Origin: an uncultured Rhodospirillaceae bacterium
Lineage (GTDB): Bacteria > Pseudomonadota > Alphaproteobacteria > Rhodospirillales > Rhodospirillaceae
Direction of reading: 5' to 3'
Length of the DNA stretch: 64,000 bases
NCBI GenBank assembly: GCA_943787205.1
Contig: CALSLN010000017.1
Coordinates: 61,131 to 125,130 of the forward strand
In this document: piece by piece, positions 39,806 to 48,061 of the stretch
How positions within the stretch are numbered: position 1 is the stretch's first letter
Layout: each line of letters starts with the position of its first letter
Notes under the pieces: generated by a model
The model's database searches: none
What the model was told of the DNA's origin: nothing
Seen by the model: only the letters and a program-made list of their open reading frames with translations
Program-made: the position numbers and the translations under genes

Positions 39806-40951
39806 ATGGACGATAAGATCAATTCAAACCTGACGCGGAGATCAGCATTGCGAACTGCGGCGGGCGTGGGAAGCGCTGCGGCTTTCACCACCGCTGCGAC
39901 GACCAATACCGCACAAGCGGCGATCGATAATGATATCAGCGTGGCGCAAGACGGAATCTACGAACGCACCGCTCTAAAGAAGAATTCCATCCGAGTTAAA
40001 GCCATCCAGTCGCCAATGATTCCTGCTGACGCGGACAACCCCAAGCCGGTTATGCGCGCCAACCTGCAAAGAATGTTGGATCATGTAGATCAGGCAAACA
40101 ATTTCCTGTCGGGCAAGCAAGATCTGGTATGTTTCCACGAACAGCCTTTGATGGGCTGGGCTCCATGGACACGGGAAGAAGCACTCAAAGTTTCCATTGA
40201 GGTGCCAGGTCCAGAAACAGAGGCCTTAGGAAAGAAAGCCAAAGAACACGGCTGCTATATTGCGTTTGGCTCCTATGTCAAAGACGAAGAGAATTGGCCC
40301 GGACATCTCTTGTTGAACGGTATCCTGATCGGACCAGACGGAAGTGTCGTAGCCAATCACTGGAAACAGCATAACGTACGCCTAAATCCGAACTCGAGCT
40401 GGACGATGTTCACCACATCGGCCTACGACGTGCTACCGCGCTACATTGAAATGTATGGCGAGGATGCCGTATTGCCCGTGGCTCGCACTGATATTGGTAA
40501 TTTGTCTTTGCTGGTCTCGCCCTATGACCCAGACATTCATCGAGCGATCAGCATTAAGGGCATGGAAATCGGCCTTCGGTTTTCCTCTGGTGGCTTCAGT
40601 CAAGTTGATTCCCAGTCGTCTTCATTTTTCAACCGCAACTACACAGTTACGGTGAACCAATCCATATCACCCGACAATACCGGGGCCTCAGGCGCTGGTG
40701 GAACCAGCATTTACGGTCCAGGAGGACGGGTCATCGGCATAGCGGACTCTGTTTACGAACAAAGTGTCTCTGCCACTATCCCGATGGCAGACTTTCGTCG
40801 CAGTCATCGCCTGCCCGATGTCCCTATGGCCCTGGTTATGCCGGTGTATGAAAAATACCGCGTGCCAATCGACCCGGGCCTATCGTTGGATTACCTACCG
40901 AACGACATGACAGACGCGGCACGCCGCATGAAAGAAACGCGAAACTGGTAG
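39806..40951 (+). CDS. Tat-exported nitrilase-superfamily protein without the catalytic Cys
   Basis: The protein has 381 residues. A Tat-type signal (LTRRSALRTAAGVGSAAAF) is followed by a carbon-nitrogen hydrolase fold: Glu in FHEQPLMGW, Lys in HWKQHNVRLNP, and later ISIKGMEIGLRFSSGGF. The segment that normally reads GxxICxD reads LSLLVSPYDPDIHR, so Ser stands where the nucleophilic Cys should be. It is therefore not a normal nitrilase or amidase and may bind or convert its ligand another way. A purine-rich site (AGAGGGCCAGAG) precedes the ATG. It is followed 41 bases later by the DUF1838 gene. Confidence 0.8.
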   Translation: MDDKINSNLTRRSALRTAAGVGSAAAFTTAATTNTAQAAIDNDISVAQDGIYERTALKKNSIRVKAIQSPMIPADADNPKPVMRANLQRMLDHVDQANNFLSGKQDLVCFHEQPLMGWAPWTREEALKVSIEVPGPETEALGKKAKEHGCYIAFGSYVKDEENWPGHLLLNGILIGPDGSVVANHWKQHNVRLNPNSSWTMFTTSAYDVLPRYIEMYGEDAVLPVARTDIGNLSLLVSPYDPDIHRAISIKGMEIGLRFSSGGFSQVDSQSSSFFNRNYTVTVNQSISPDNTGASGAGGTSIYGPGGRVIGIADSVYEQSVSATIPMADFRRSHRLPDVPMALVMPVYEKYRVPIDPGLSLDYLPNDMTDAARRMKETRNW

Positions 40952-40992
40952 AGCACGACGTTTCAACGCCAACCCAATTTAGGATTTTTGAC

Positions 40993-41835
40993 ATGGACCG
41001 TAGACACATTCTAGGACTGATGGGCGCCGCTCCATTGGCGGCTGCAACGCTTTCCCCTCGCCCGGCTAACGCCGCCACAAACTCACTGAATCCGAGTAAT
41101 CCGGATGACCTCTACACGATCCATAGAAAGCTCAGTCACTCGTTCGATAGTCGAGTGGTCTATTGGTATATCCGCGCTGTGAGGTATGGGTTGGTCGACA
41201 GTCAATTCACTCCATTCTGGGATATGTATGTTGGTTTTCTCTCGGTCACAGAAGATGCAGAGAACGGCCACCGCACCAAGAACATGAGTGCTATTTTTTA
41301 TACCGACCTAGAAACGGGCAAGCTGCTCGAGACATTCAGCAATCCGTACACAGGCGAGAAGATTCCCGTGCGCCAACCTGGACTAGGGCGCTCATCCTCA
41401 CTGCACGACAAACAAGGCAGAGACGGTCACCGTGCAGAGCGCCCAGGAGTCGAAGTCACCGAAAAGAACGACATTGGCCCTGCCTGGGTTATCGGCGACG
41501 ATGTGTGGTGTCGGGGCGACACGGGATTCCGAGCTGTTCCGACAACCGACGAAGGCAGCCTGCTGCATATTAATGACTGGACCACATATCACGGGTCGAT
41601 CTCCGAAGTGTCCGACCAAGACGTCACAAGCGCCAACGCCACTGAAACCTTCAACGATATCAATACATGGCCAGCTTGGATCAATATGAAAGATCATCCA
41701 GGCAACTATGTATCACGCGGCTTCGGGAGGAAGTCCTGGTCTATTGATGGCATGCCGCCGGAATGGAGCGCCATTATGCGCGATCAGTATCCAAAGGAAT
41801 TCGCTGATCCGCGTGCTTACATCGAAGGCGCTTAA
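40993..41835 (+). CDS. Tat-exported DUF1838 protein
   Basis: The protein has 280 residues with a Tat signal (MDRRHILGLMGAAPLAAATL). The mature protein is beta-rich with FYTDLETGKLLETFSNPYTGEK, a hallmark of DUF1838, and a C-terminal GFGRKSWSIDGMPPEW. The family is exported and functionally uncharacterised; it often appears near dehydrogenases of aromatic or terpenoid breakdown. It is co-directional with the nitrilase-fold gene and probably in one operon with it. Many conserved Trp and Tyr residues suggest binding of a hydrophobic ligand. Confidence 0.8.
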   Translation: MDRRHILGLMGAAPLAAATLSPRPANAATNSLNPSNPDDLYTIHRKLSHSFDSRVVYWYIRAVRYGLVDSQFTPFWDMYVGFLSVTEDAENGHRTKNMSAIFYTDLETGKLLETFSNPYTGEKIPVRQPGLGRSSSLHDKQGRDGHRAERPGVEVTEKNDIGPAWVIGDDVWCRGDTGFRAVPTTDEGSLLHINDWTTYHGSISEVSDQDVTSANATETFNDINTWPAWINMKDHPGNYVSRGFGRKSWSIDGMPPEWSAIMRDQYPKEFADPRAYIEGA

Positions 41836-41891
41836 CTGAACGTGAAAACATCCCGCCCCTGACAGTGCACTGTTCAGTCTTGATGTGATGG

Positions 41892-41965
41892 CGGACCCGG
41901 CAGGACTCGAACCTGCAACATCTCGCTTAGAAGGCGAGTGCTCTATCCAGTTGAGCTACGGGTCC
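41892..41965 (-). tRNA. tRNA-Arg (anticodon TCT)
   Basis: The cloverleaf is complete. The acceptor GGACCCG pairs with CGGGTCC, the anticodon arm CTCGC-CTTCTAA-GCGAG has TCT in the loop, and the T arm contains GGTTCGAGTCC. The 5' base is also the last base of the stop codon of the NDUFS4-like gene. No complete CCA is encoded. Confidence 0.95.
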
Positions 41966-42264
41966 TAAGAAGCAGGCTTGTATGCGAAATTATCTGCGTA
42001 GGTCTTAACCTGGACGATCCGTTCTTTCGGCTCTTGAGTCCGATACGTTAGCCCCTTGCGCTGTGCATAGGCTATGGCGTCATCTTTTGTTGGAAAGCGC
42101 ATTTTGAGCTGACGCGACGTATCATTTGAGCCAGACCACCCCATGAGTGCATCAGACTTCAATCCGTCAGATGGCTCAAACTCCAATATCCATTTTTTGG
42201 TATTAGACCGACCGGACTGCATTGCAGTTTTTGAAGGTTTGTAAATGCGTACTTCAGCACCCAT
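41965..42264 (-). CDS. NDUFS4-like NADH dehydrogenase (ETC complex I) subunit
   Basis: The protein has 99 residues from ATG 42264, which has AAGGA eight bases upstream. It matches the accessory 18-kDa subunit of complex [15 protein letters not shown] at the N-terminus, [40 protein letters not shown] and a C-terminal NFAYKP. This accessory subunit is found in mitochondria and Alphaproteobacteria and supports the taxonomic call. It lies between two tRNA genes on the same strand and its stop codon shares one base with tRNA-Arg, so processing of the tRNA would cut the message at its stop. Confidence 0.92.
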   Translation of the reverse strand: MGAEVRIYKPSKTAMQSGRSNTKKWILEFEPSDGLKSDALMGWSGSNDTSRQLKMRFPTKDDAIAYAQRKGLTYRTQEPKERIVQVKTYADNFAYKPAS

Positions 42265-42310
42265 TGCTACATCCTTGCACGTCACTAGACCCAGCCCTGG
42301 GTCAAATTAA

Positions 42311-42388
<78 letters not shown>

Positions 42389-42524
42389 ACATACCCGATT
42401 ATCTAAGGGGCAACGCCGGTTTTGGCAAGCTTTCTGAACAATTATTGCACGAGAACCTTCGTTGACCCCCGTTGAGAAAGGCTGGCACTGTTGATGCCTC
42501 GGTTACGGCATGGGGATTTAGGGC

Positions 42525-43439
42525 ATGAAACTCTCAAGACGCGACGTTTTGGCGGCTTCCGCATCTATCGCGGCAATCAGTGCAATGGGGGGCAAACAAG
42601 CACTTGCGGCCCCTACCGGCGTCAAAACTTGGCGGGAATACGCTCGCGGTGGTTGGGGCCAAGTTCACTTTTGGATGGCTGAACCCGTATCTGGACCAGG
42701 AGACCACACGCCTTTGGTCTGTATGCACCAAAGCCCCACGTCCGGGTCCTATTACAAAGAATTTCAAGCTGTCATGGCAACTGACCGGCTCGTTATTTGC
42801 CCAGACACCCCGGGGTATGGAGGCTCGGATGCCCCGCCATCGATTCCAAATATGGAGGACTATGGCCGAGGCGTGCTGGAAGCCATCGAAGACCTTGGCT
42901 ATGGACCTGCTGGTAAAGGCCCCGTCGATATCCTCGGTTTTCACACTGGGAATTTCGTCGCTATCGAAATAGCGCGGCAGCGACCAGATCTCGTCCGACG
43001 TCTCGTCATGCCGGGTATCCCCTACTACCCGGCAGATGAACGAGAAGCAAAGCGGGTACAATACGGACAGCCGCGCCCCTACTTTAGTGATTCGGATTAC
43101 ATGGCTCGCTCATACATGAGCAGTGTCTTTAATCGGGATTTCGGTATCTCCAAAGACCGACACCTAGAGATGTTCGTCGAGCGCCTGCGGGCAGGAACAA
43201 AGTCTCACTACGGATTTGATGCCGTCTTCCGCTACGACCCTGACCCTGTTTTGAGCACTCTTTCGCAACCAGTTCTTCTGCCCATTCTCAATGAGACCCT
43301 CGCAGAACCAACCCGAGTTGCAGGCACGATGATTCAGAACAAGACCCTCGTCGACCTTATGGACCTGGACGGCTGGGCCTGGTTCATAGAGCCGGAACGA
43401 ATTGCATCCGTCGTGCGTCCATTCTTAGACAAGGCCTAA
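42525..43439 (+). CDS. Tat-exported alpha/beta hydrolase-fold protein with GFHTG elbow
   Basis: The protein has 304 residues with a Tat signal (LSRRDVLAASASIAAISAM). The fold is clear (CMHQSPTSGSYYKEF, CPDTPGYGGSD), but the nucleophile elbow reads GFHTG, with His where Ser normally sits. The next two hydrolases share this. The C-terminal region lacks an obvious catalytic GH motif. It may act as a lyase, a decarboxylase or a non-hydrolytic enzyme. It is followed five bases later by a cytoplasmic paralogue, so exported and cytoplasmic versions are made from one message. Confidence 0.82.
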   Translation: MKLSRRDVLAASASIAAISAMGGKQALAAPTGVKTWREYARGGWGQVHFWMAEPVSGPGDHTPLVCMHQSPTSGSYYKEFQAVMATDRLVICPDTPGYGGSDAPPSIPNMEDYGRGVLEAIEDLGYGPAGKGPVDILGFHTGNFVAIEIARQRPDLVRRLVMPGIPYYPADEREAKRVQYGQPRPYFSDSDYMARSYMSSVFNRDFGISKDRHLEMFVERLRAGTKSHYGFDAVFRYDPDPVLSTLSQPVLLPILNETLAEPTRVAGTMIQNKTLVDLMDLDGWAWFIEPERIASVVRPFLDKA

Positions 43440-43443
43440 AGCT

Positions 43444-44292
43444 ATGACAGAGGTCAACATCTGGAAACATTACGTCAACAGCCGCGACGGCCAAGTCCAC
43501 GTGCTCTCAGCAGAACCTGCAGATGCGGAGCTCACACGCAAGACACCGCTGATCTGTCTGCACCAAAGCCCAATGTCTGGAGATGTATTCGCGGATTTCC
43601 TGCCGGTCATTGCACAGGATCGTCTCGTTCATTGCCCAGATACACCAGGCTTCGGCGGATCGGACAGACCATTGAAAGTGAGAAGCGGCGACAAAGCTAA
43701 CATCCAGAACTTCGGTCTCGGACTTGCTGATGCCTTAACCGACCTCGGATACAGCGAAGACAATCCAGTTGATCTGTTTGGTTTTCACACTGGCTCTTTA
43801 GGCGCCATTGAATTGACCCGCGCACGACCGGAACTGGTCCGCCGCATGATCATGGTTGGTATTCCTTATTACCCAGCAGAAGAACGCGCCGCGATGGAAA
43901 AGCGCTTTGTCACACCCTACGCCTTTCTCACCGACCCAGACTACGTGCCTGCCATGTACAACCGGATGGTGTCGAATGCGACTAACGACCTTTCTAACGA
44001 AGAACGCTACCAGGCATTCTTAGGCCGCATGCGCGCCGGGCCTAATGGCCAAGATGGGCCCGACGCAGTTTGGAGTTATGACGCTGATGAGGGACTATCC
44101 GCCCTCGCCGCCCTCAATAAGCCAACTCTCTTTCTCGCCTTCAATGAGGTCCTAACCGAACCCCACAAGCACGGTCACAGGCTTTATTTTCCCGATGTGC
44201 CGCTCATTGAACTCAGCCATCTACCCATGGAAGGCTTTAAGGCGGGACCAAGGGATGTCGCCGATGCTGTGCGACCGTTTCTAGACACCTAA
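43444..44292 (+). CDS. Alpha/beta hydrolase-fold protein with GFHTG elbow, cytoplasmic
   Basis: The protein has 282 residues, without signal, and is a close paralogue of the preceding Tat-exported protein (CLHQSPMSGDVFADF, CPDTPGFGGSD, GIPYYPAEER). The elbow is GFHTGS, again His for Ser. The C-terminal ELSHLPMEGFKAGP places a His near the usual catalytic position. It begins five bases after the previous stop, with translational coupling likely. The substrate is unknown. The pair may act on the same compound on either side of the inner membrane. Confidence 0.82.
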   Translation: MTEVNIWKHYVNSRDGQVHVLSAEPADAELTRKTPLICLHQSPMSGDVFADFLPVIAQDRLVHCPDTPGFGGSDRPLKVRSGDKANIQNFGLGLADALTDLGYSEDNPVDLFGFHTGSLGAIELTRARPELVRRMIMVGIPYYPAEERAAMEKRFVTPYAFLTDPDYVPAMYNRMVSNATNDLSNEERYQAFLGRMRAGPNGQDGPDAVWSYDADEGLSALAALNKPTLFLAFNEVLTEPHKHGHRLYFPDVPLIELSHLPMEGFKAGPRDVADAVRPFLDT

Positions 44293-44311
44293 ACGTCAAG
44301 CCTCTTTGGAC

Positions 44312-45118
44312 TCATAGGGAAGAGAGGAACTTCGTCACTTCCCTCACCCAAGTCTCAGGGTCTTGGTCTGTGATATCCACACCTCCACCTTCAATTTCTG
44401 CATAGGCAAAGTCCGGGCATAGGCTTCTCGTCTTTTCTGCCAGGGGATACAGCATGTCCCCGGTGTTGAAGAGCGCGAGGCCGGGCTGGGTGACCTTTTG
44501 CATTGCCGCAGCCCCATCATAATTGAACGCCGCATGGTGACCGTACCAAAACGGGCCGCGTCCCATGAGCTGCTGAACAATATAGCCGGTGCATAGGTCT
44601 AGCCCCTCTGGGTGGTCCTTTATCCATGGCAGTCGTTTTACGAACATATCCGACAAATGCGAACCATCTGGTTTAGCGGTGTAGGATTTCTCTGCCTCAA
44701 GCACGGTATCGATATACGTCTGCTGCTCCTCTCGGCTCATTGGTCCAGGGCCGGACAGCACGACAGAGAGCACACGATCAGGATAAGCGATCGCCGCCTC
44801 CATCGCGATCTTACAACCCGTATGATGGCCGCCGACGTGCGCTGCTTTTATACCTAAATGATCCAAAACCGCAGGAATTGACGTGGAAAAATCGCCGATG
44901 ACTGGTGGACCCGGTGGCGGATCTGACATCCCAAATCCAGGCGTATCGATACCGATCGTGCGAACCCCCGCTTCAGCGAGCAACGGATAGACATAGTCAA
45001 ACTGGCCGCTGGTTAATGGCGACTGTGAACAGAGTACGAGAGTGGTGGTGCCCGCACCTGTGTCTTGAAAGTGGATTTGCCCAAAAGGGCCCTCTGCATA
45101 GCCTCGTCTTGGTGTCAT
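44312..45118 (-). CDS. Alpha/beta hydrolase-fold protein with GHHTG elbow
   Basis: The protein has about 268 residues from ATG 45118, with AAGGAGGAG upstream at a slightly long spacing. It has IHFQDTGAG, CSQSPLTSGQFDYV, GIDTPGFGMSDPP and the elbow GGHHTGCK. It is the third hydrolase-fold protein in a row with His in place of Ser. It is convergent with the preceding two, 19 bases away, and divergent from an O-methyltransferase gene. No signal peptide is visible with this start. Confidence 0.8.
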   Translation of the reverse strand: MTPRRGYAEGPFGQIHFQDTGAGTTTLVLCSQSPLTSGQFDYVYPLLAEAGVRTIGIDTPGFGMSDPPPGPPVIGDFSTSIPAVLDHLGIKAAHVGGHHTGCKIAMEAAIAYPDRVLSVVLSGPGPMSREEQQTYIDTVLEAEKSYTAKPDGSHLSDMFVKRLPWIKDHPEGLDLCTGYIVQQLMGRGPFWYGHHAAFNYDGAAAMQKVTQPGLALFNTGDMLYPLAEKTRSLCPDFAYAEIEGGGVDITDQDPETWVREVTKFLSSL

Positions 45119-45231
45119 AGTCCCATACTCCTCCTTATCGTTATCTTTGCGCCAAAGCGTATCGGACAAGAATAGCCACGACAACGTACTAGGGGGCGTT
45201 TTGGCGCCAACATGATTTACAGGACACTATT

Positions 45232-45906
45232 ATGTCATCCTCCTCCATGGGTCTAAGTGACTCTGTTCTAAAATATCTACGCACGGTCGGAATGCGCGAG
45301 GATGCAGATCAATTAGCGTTGCGCGAAGCAACCACCACTCACCCAAATTCAAGCAACATGGCGATGATGCAGATTTCGCCTGAGCAAGGGCAGTTCATGA
45401 CTCTATTGGTCGAGCTAATCGGCGTTAAGCGGTATCTCGAAATTGGCGTCTTTACCGGCTACAGCGCACTGACGGTCGCTAAAGCCATGGGGCCTAAAGG
45501 GCATGTGGTCGCACTTGATGTAAGCGAAGAATTTACGGCAATCGCACGGGAGCACTGGCAAAAGGCAGGGGTGGCAGAGCAAATTGACCTTCGTCTAGCC
45601 CCTGCCCTAGACAGCCTAAACAAGATGCAAAAAGACGGGGAGTTGAACAGTTTTGATTTTGCATTCATTGATGCCGACAAAGGCAATTACAAAGCCTACT
45701 ACGAGGCAGCCATAGCCCTAGTGCGACCAGGCGGTGTGATCGGTATCGATAACGTGCTGTGGAATGGCAGCGTTGCAGACCCCATGGATCACCGTGCTGA
45801 TACTGAAGCTATTCGGGAAGTTAACGAGTTCGTCTATAGCGATGAACGAGTAACCGTGAGTATGGTACCCATCGGCGACGGGCTAACGCTCGCGCGGAAG
45901 AGATAG
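45232..45906 (+). CDS. Class I O-methyltransferase (caffeoyl-CoA/catechol type)
   Basis: The protein has 224 residues. It shows the cation-dependent O-methyltransferase pattern: motif I YLEIGVFTGYSALTVA, VVALDVSEEF, the metal-binding Asp in FDFAFIDADKGNY and Asn in IDNVLWNGSV. Such enzymes methylate a hydroxyl of catechols or CoA-linked phenolics in the cytoplasm. It is unrelated in sequence to the three larger methyltransferases of this window. A phenolic substrate for the local pathway would fit but is not proven. Confidence 0.9.
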   Translation: MSSSSMGLSDSVLKYLRTVGMREDADQLALREATTTHPNSSNMAMMQISPEQGQFMTLLVELIGVKRYLEIGVFTGYSALTVAKAMGPKGHVVALDVSEEFTAIAREHWQKAGVAEQIDLRLAPALDSLNKMQKDGELNSFDFAFIDADKGNYKAYYEAAIALVRPGGVIGIDNVLWNGSVADPMDHRADTEAIREVNEFVYSDERVTVSMVPIGDGLTLARKR

Positions 45907-45907
45907 A

Positions 45908-47539
45908 TTAGTTGGCTAACGCTCTACCGGAAACCGATGTAAGGCGAATAATCTGACCGCCTGAGTCATGCTCTAACAGAATATATATCGCGCCGTCGGG
46001 GCCAACCTCAATATCCCGAAACCGTGCAATGTCTTCTAGCAGCACTTCTTGTTGAATGACCTCACCGTCCTCAACGACGATGCGAAGCAAATCACTGGCA
46101 CGTAGTGTTCCGACAATAATGCTGTCGTTCCACTCAGGAAACATGTCGCCCTGATAGAAAATAAAGCTCGACACAGCTGGCGCCGGTGTTAGATCAACAA
46201 TCGGTTGAATCATGTCAGCAGGATCAAACTTGATACCAAGGATTTCGCCGAACCTAATCGGAGTGCCATCGTAGTTCACCCCTCTCGAAATGAGTGGCCA
46301 GCCATAGTTCAAACCGGGCCATATGAGATTTATCTCATCTCCTCCACGTGGGCCCATCTCAGAACTCCATAGTTGACGTCTTTCCACACTGTATTCGAGC
46401 CCTTGGGGATTGCGGTGCCCATAGCTCCATATAGCTTGGACGGCATTGGGAACCTCCACAAAGGGATTATCCAATGGGATCGTCCCATCGTCATGAAGAC
46501 GCATGATCTTACCGTAAGGCAACTTAAGGTCCTGAACTCCGATATGTTCGAGCGGCCCCTTCATGCCAACACCAAAATAGATGTACCCTTGGTCGTCAAA
46601 CGTAATACGCCCACCAACTGCGATTTCAGGCATGAGCGTATACGTCTCTTTTGGTGACTCCCAAATAGTCTCTTCATTAACCCAGATGTCATTCTCTATC
46701 TGTCCGCGAACAACTTTGTTCATAGATACCGGCTGACCAGATGCGCTACTCATCTCATTACAATTTGAACATCGATCACCGAAGTGAAGATAAATCCAAC
46801 CATTGCTCTCATACTCAGGGTGGAGGGCGACCTCCATCATCCAGCCCAAGCCCATCGGTTGCCCTACGAAATCAAAAGAGTCCGCGAATGCTGCTGGCGT
46901 ACCGCTGATGAGGTCTGACTGGATTCCGGTCTGCGATATGACGCTAATACCACGCCTCTTTTCTGACAATAAGATGCGACCATCAGGCAACGGTTCGATG
47001 CTAAACGGCAACGGATCTAAATCTTGAATAACGGTCTCGATTGTAAAGTCATGACGCTCACTTTTGATCACGCCTTCGGGGACGACGAGCGGCGCGTTGT
47101 ATCGGAAATCATCCAAATTTGTTCCTTGGCGCTGCTCAGAGATGTACAGCGCAAGCGCCCATATCTGGTCTTCGCTCAGAACCGGTGACCATGCGGGCAT
47201 ACCCGTGTCAGGAAACCCTTCAGAAGAGTTTCTTGCAATATCTATGATCGCGTTCCCATGCTGCAGGTCCTGGCCCACGAGCGGAGTGCCCTGCGCGCCG
47301 CCGCGGAGAGTCTCACCGTGGCAAACAGCGCATTCCTGCTGATACAGTTCGGCTACAATATCCGTACGGGCCGGCGTTTTGAGATCACGAAGGTTTACGA
47401 AGCCGGTAGAGTCTGACTGTTGAGAAAGAGTTGGTGTCGCGGCGAAGAGTAATAGACACGCCAGTATCTGTGTGAATTTCAATCGAGCTAATAGGGCCGT
47501 TTTCTCAGCGCGCGCGATCCTAATTATCAAACATCGCAT
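45908..47539 (-). CDS. Cytochrome c-PQQ sugar dehydrogenase fusion, exported
   Basis: The protein has about 543 residues. From ATG 47539 it has a signal (ILACLLLFAATPTLSQ), a cytochrome c domain (haem motif CAVCH, Met ligand in GMPAW) and a soluble-glucose-dehydrogenase-type beta-propeller (GLGWMMEVALHPEYESNGWI, GHRNPQGLEY, EMGPRGGDEINLIWPGLNYGWP). The propeller likely binds PQQ and calcium and oxidises a sugar or alcohol in the periplasm, passing electrons to the fused haem. It overlaps the DUF192 gene by 20 bases. PQQ synthesis genes are not in the window. Confidence 0.85.
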   Translation of the reverse strand: MRCLIIRIARAEKTALLARLKFTQILACLLLFAATPTLSQQSDSTGFVNLRDLKTPARTDIVAELYQQECAVCHGETLRGGAQGTPLVGQDLQHGNAIIDIARNSSEGFPDTGMPAWSPVLSEDQIWALALYISEQRQGTNLDDFRYNAPLVVPEGVIKSERHDFTIETVIQDLDPLPFSIEPLPDGRILLSEKRRGISVISQTGIQSDLISGTPAAFADSFDFVGQPMGLGWMMEVALHPEYESNGWIYLHFGDRCSNCNEMSSASGQPVSMNKVVRGQIENDIWVNEETIWESPKETYTLMPEIAVGGRITFDDQGYIYFGVGMKGPLEHIGVQDLKLPYGKIMRLHDDGTIPLDNPFVEVPNAVQAIWSYGHRNPQGLEYSVERRQLWSSEMGPRGGDEINLIWPGLNYGWPLISRGVNYDGTPIRFGEILGIKFDPADMIQPIVDLTPAPAVSSFIFYQGDMFPEWNDSIIVGTLRASDLLRIVVEDGEVIQQEVLLEDIARFRDIEVGPDGAIYILLEHDSGGQIIRLTSVSGRALAN

Positions 47540-48032
47540 GCCTGACCCTATCACCTGTCTTAACACCGAGGCGCTGAACCGTTCCGGCTGCGACTTCCAA
47601 AACAGAACGAACGCGAACACGGGAAGGCACGGTTTTTTCTGAATGAGGGATCGTATTCTCAGCAATCGTCATGACCTCGCCGTCTTCGCTGAGGAATAGC
47701 ATATCAAGCGGAATGAAGGTATTACGCATCCACATATTTACGATGCGATCCCGTTTAAAATCAAACAGCATCCCATGATCCGGAGCGATTTCAGCCCGAT
47801 GCATCAACCCTGTGGAACGAGAGGAATCCGTATCAGCCAATTCAATGTGGAACTCGTGCGCAACAGCATTTCCATCGTCGCCCACAGTGACGATCGCACC
47901 TGCTGTTAGCTCTAAACTCTGCGCTTTGGTTGAGTCAAAGGGCTCATGTGGACGCAGGAATTGCGCTTCGACTGAGACGCCAGCGAAGAGGAAAATAAGA
48001 ACGAAAGAAAAACGGATAAGAGATGCCATCAT
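47520..48032 (-). CDS. Exported DUF192 protein
   Basis: The protein has about 170 residues. Of two adjacent ATG codons I use the first (48032). After a signal peptide (FSFVLIFLFAGVSVEAQ) it has the DUF192 core: HIELADTDSSRSTGLMHRAEI, GMLFDF, MWMRNTFIPLDMLFL and EVAAGTVQRLGVKTGD. The family is small, exported and of unknown function. Its 3' end overlaps the dehydrogenase start, so the two are coupled. It is 29 bases behind the last Mrp operon gene and may be read through from it. Confidence 0.85.
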   Translation of the reverse strand: MMASLIRFSFVLIFLFAGVSVEAQFLRPHEPFDSTKAQSLELTAGAIVTVGDDGNAVAHEFHIELADTDSSRSTGLMHRAEIAPDHGMLFDFKRDRIVNMWMRNTFIPLDMLFLSEDGEVMTIAENTIPHSEKTVPSRVRVRSVLEVAAGTVQRLGVKTGDRVRHAMFDN

Positions 48033-48061
48033 GGCAATCACTCTACCCCAATTCACCGTCT

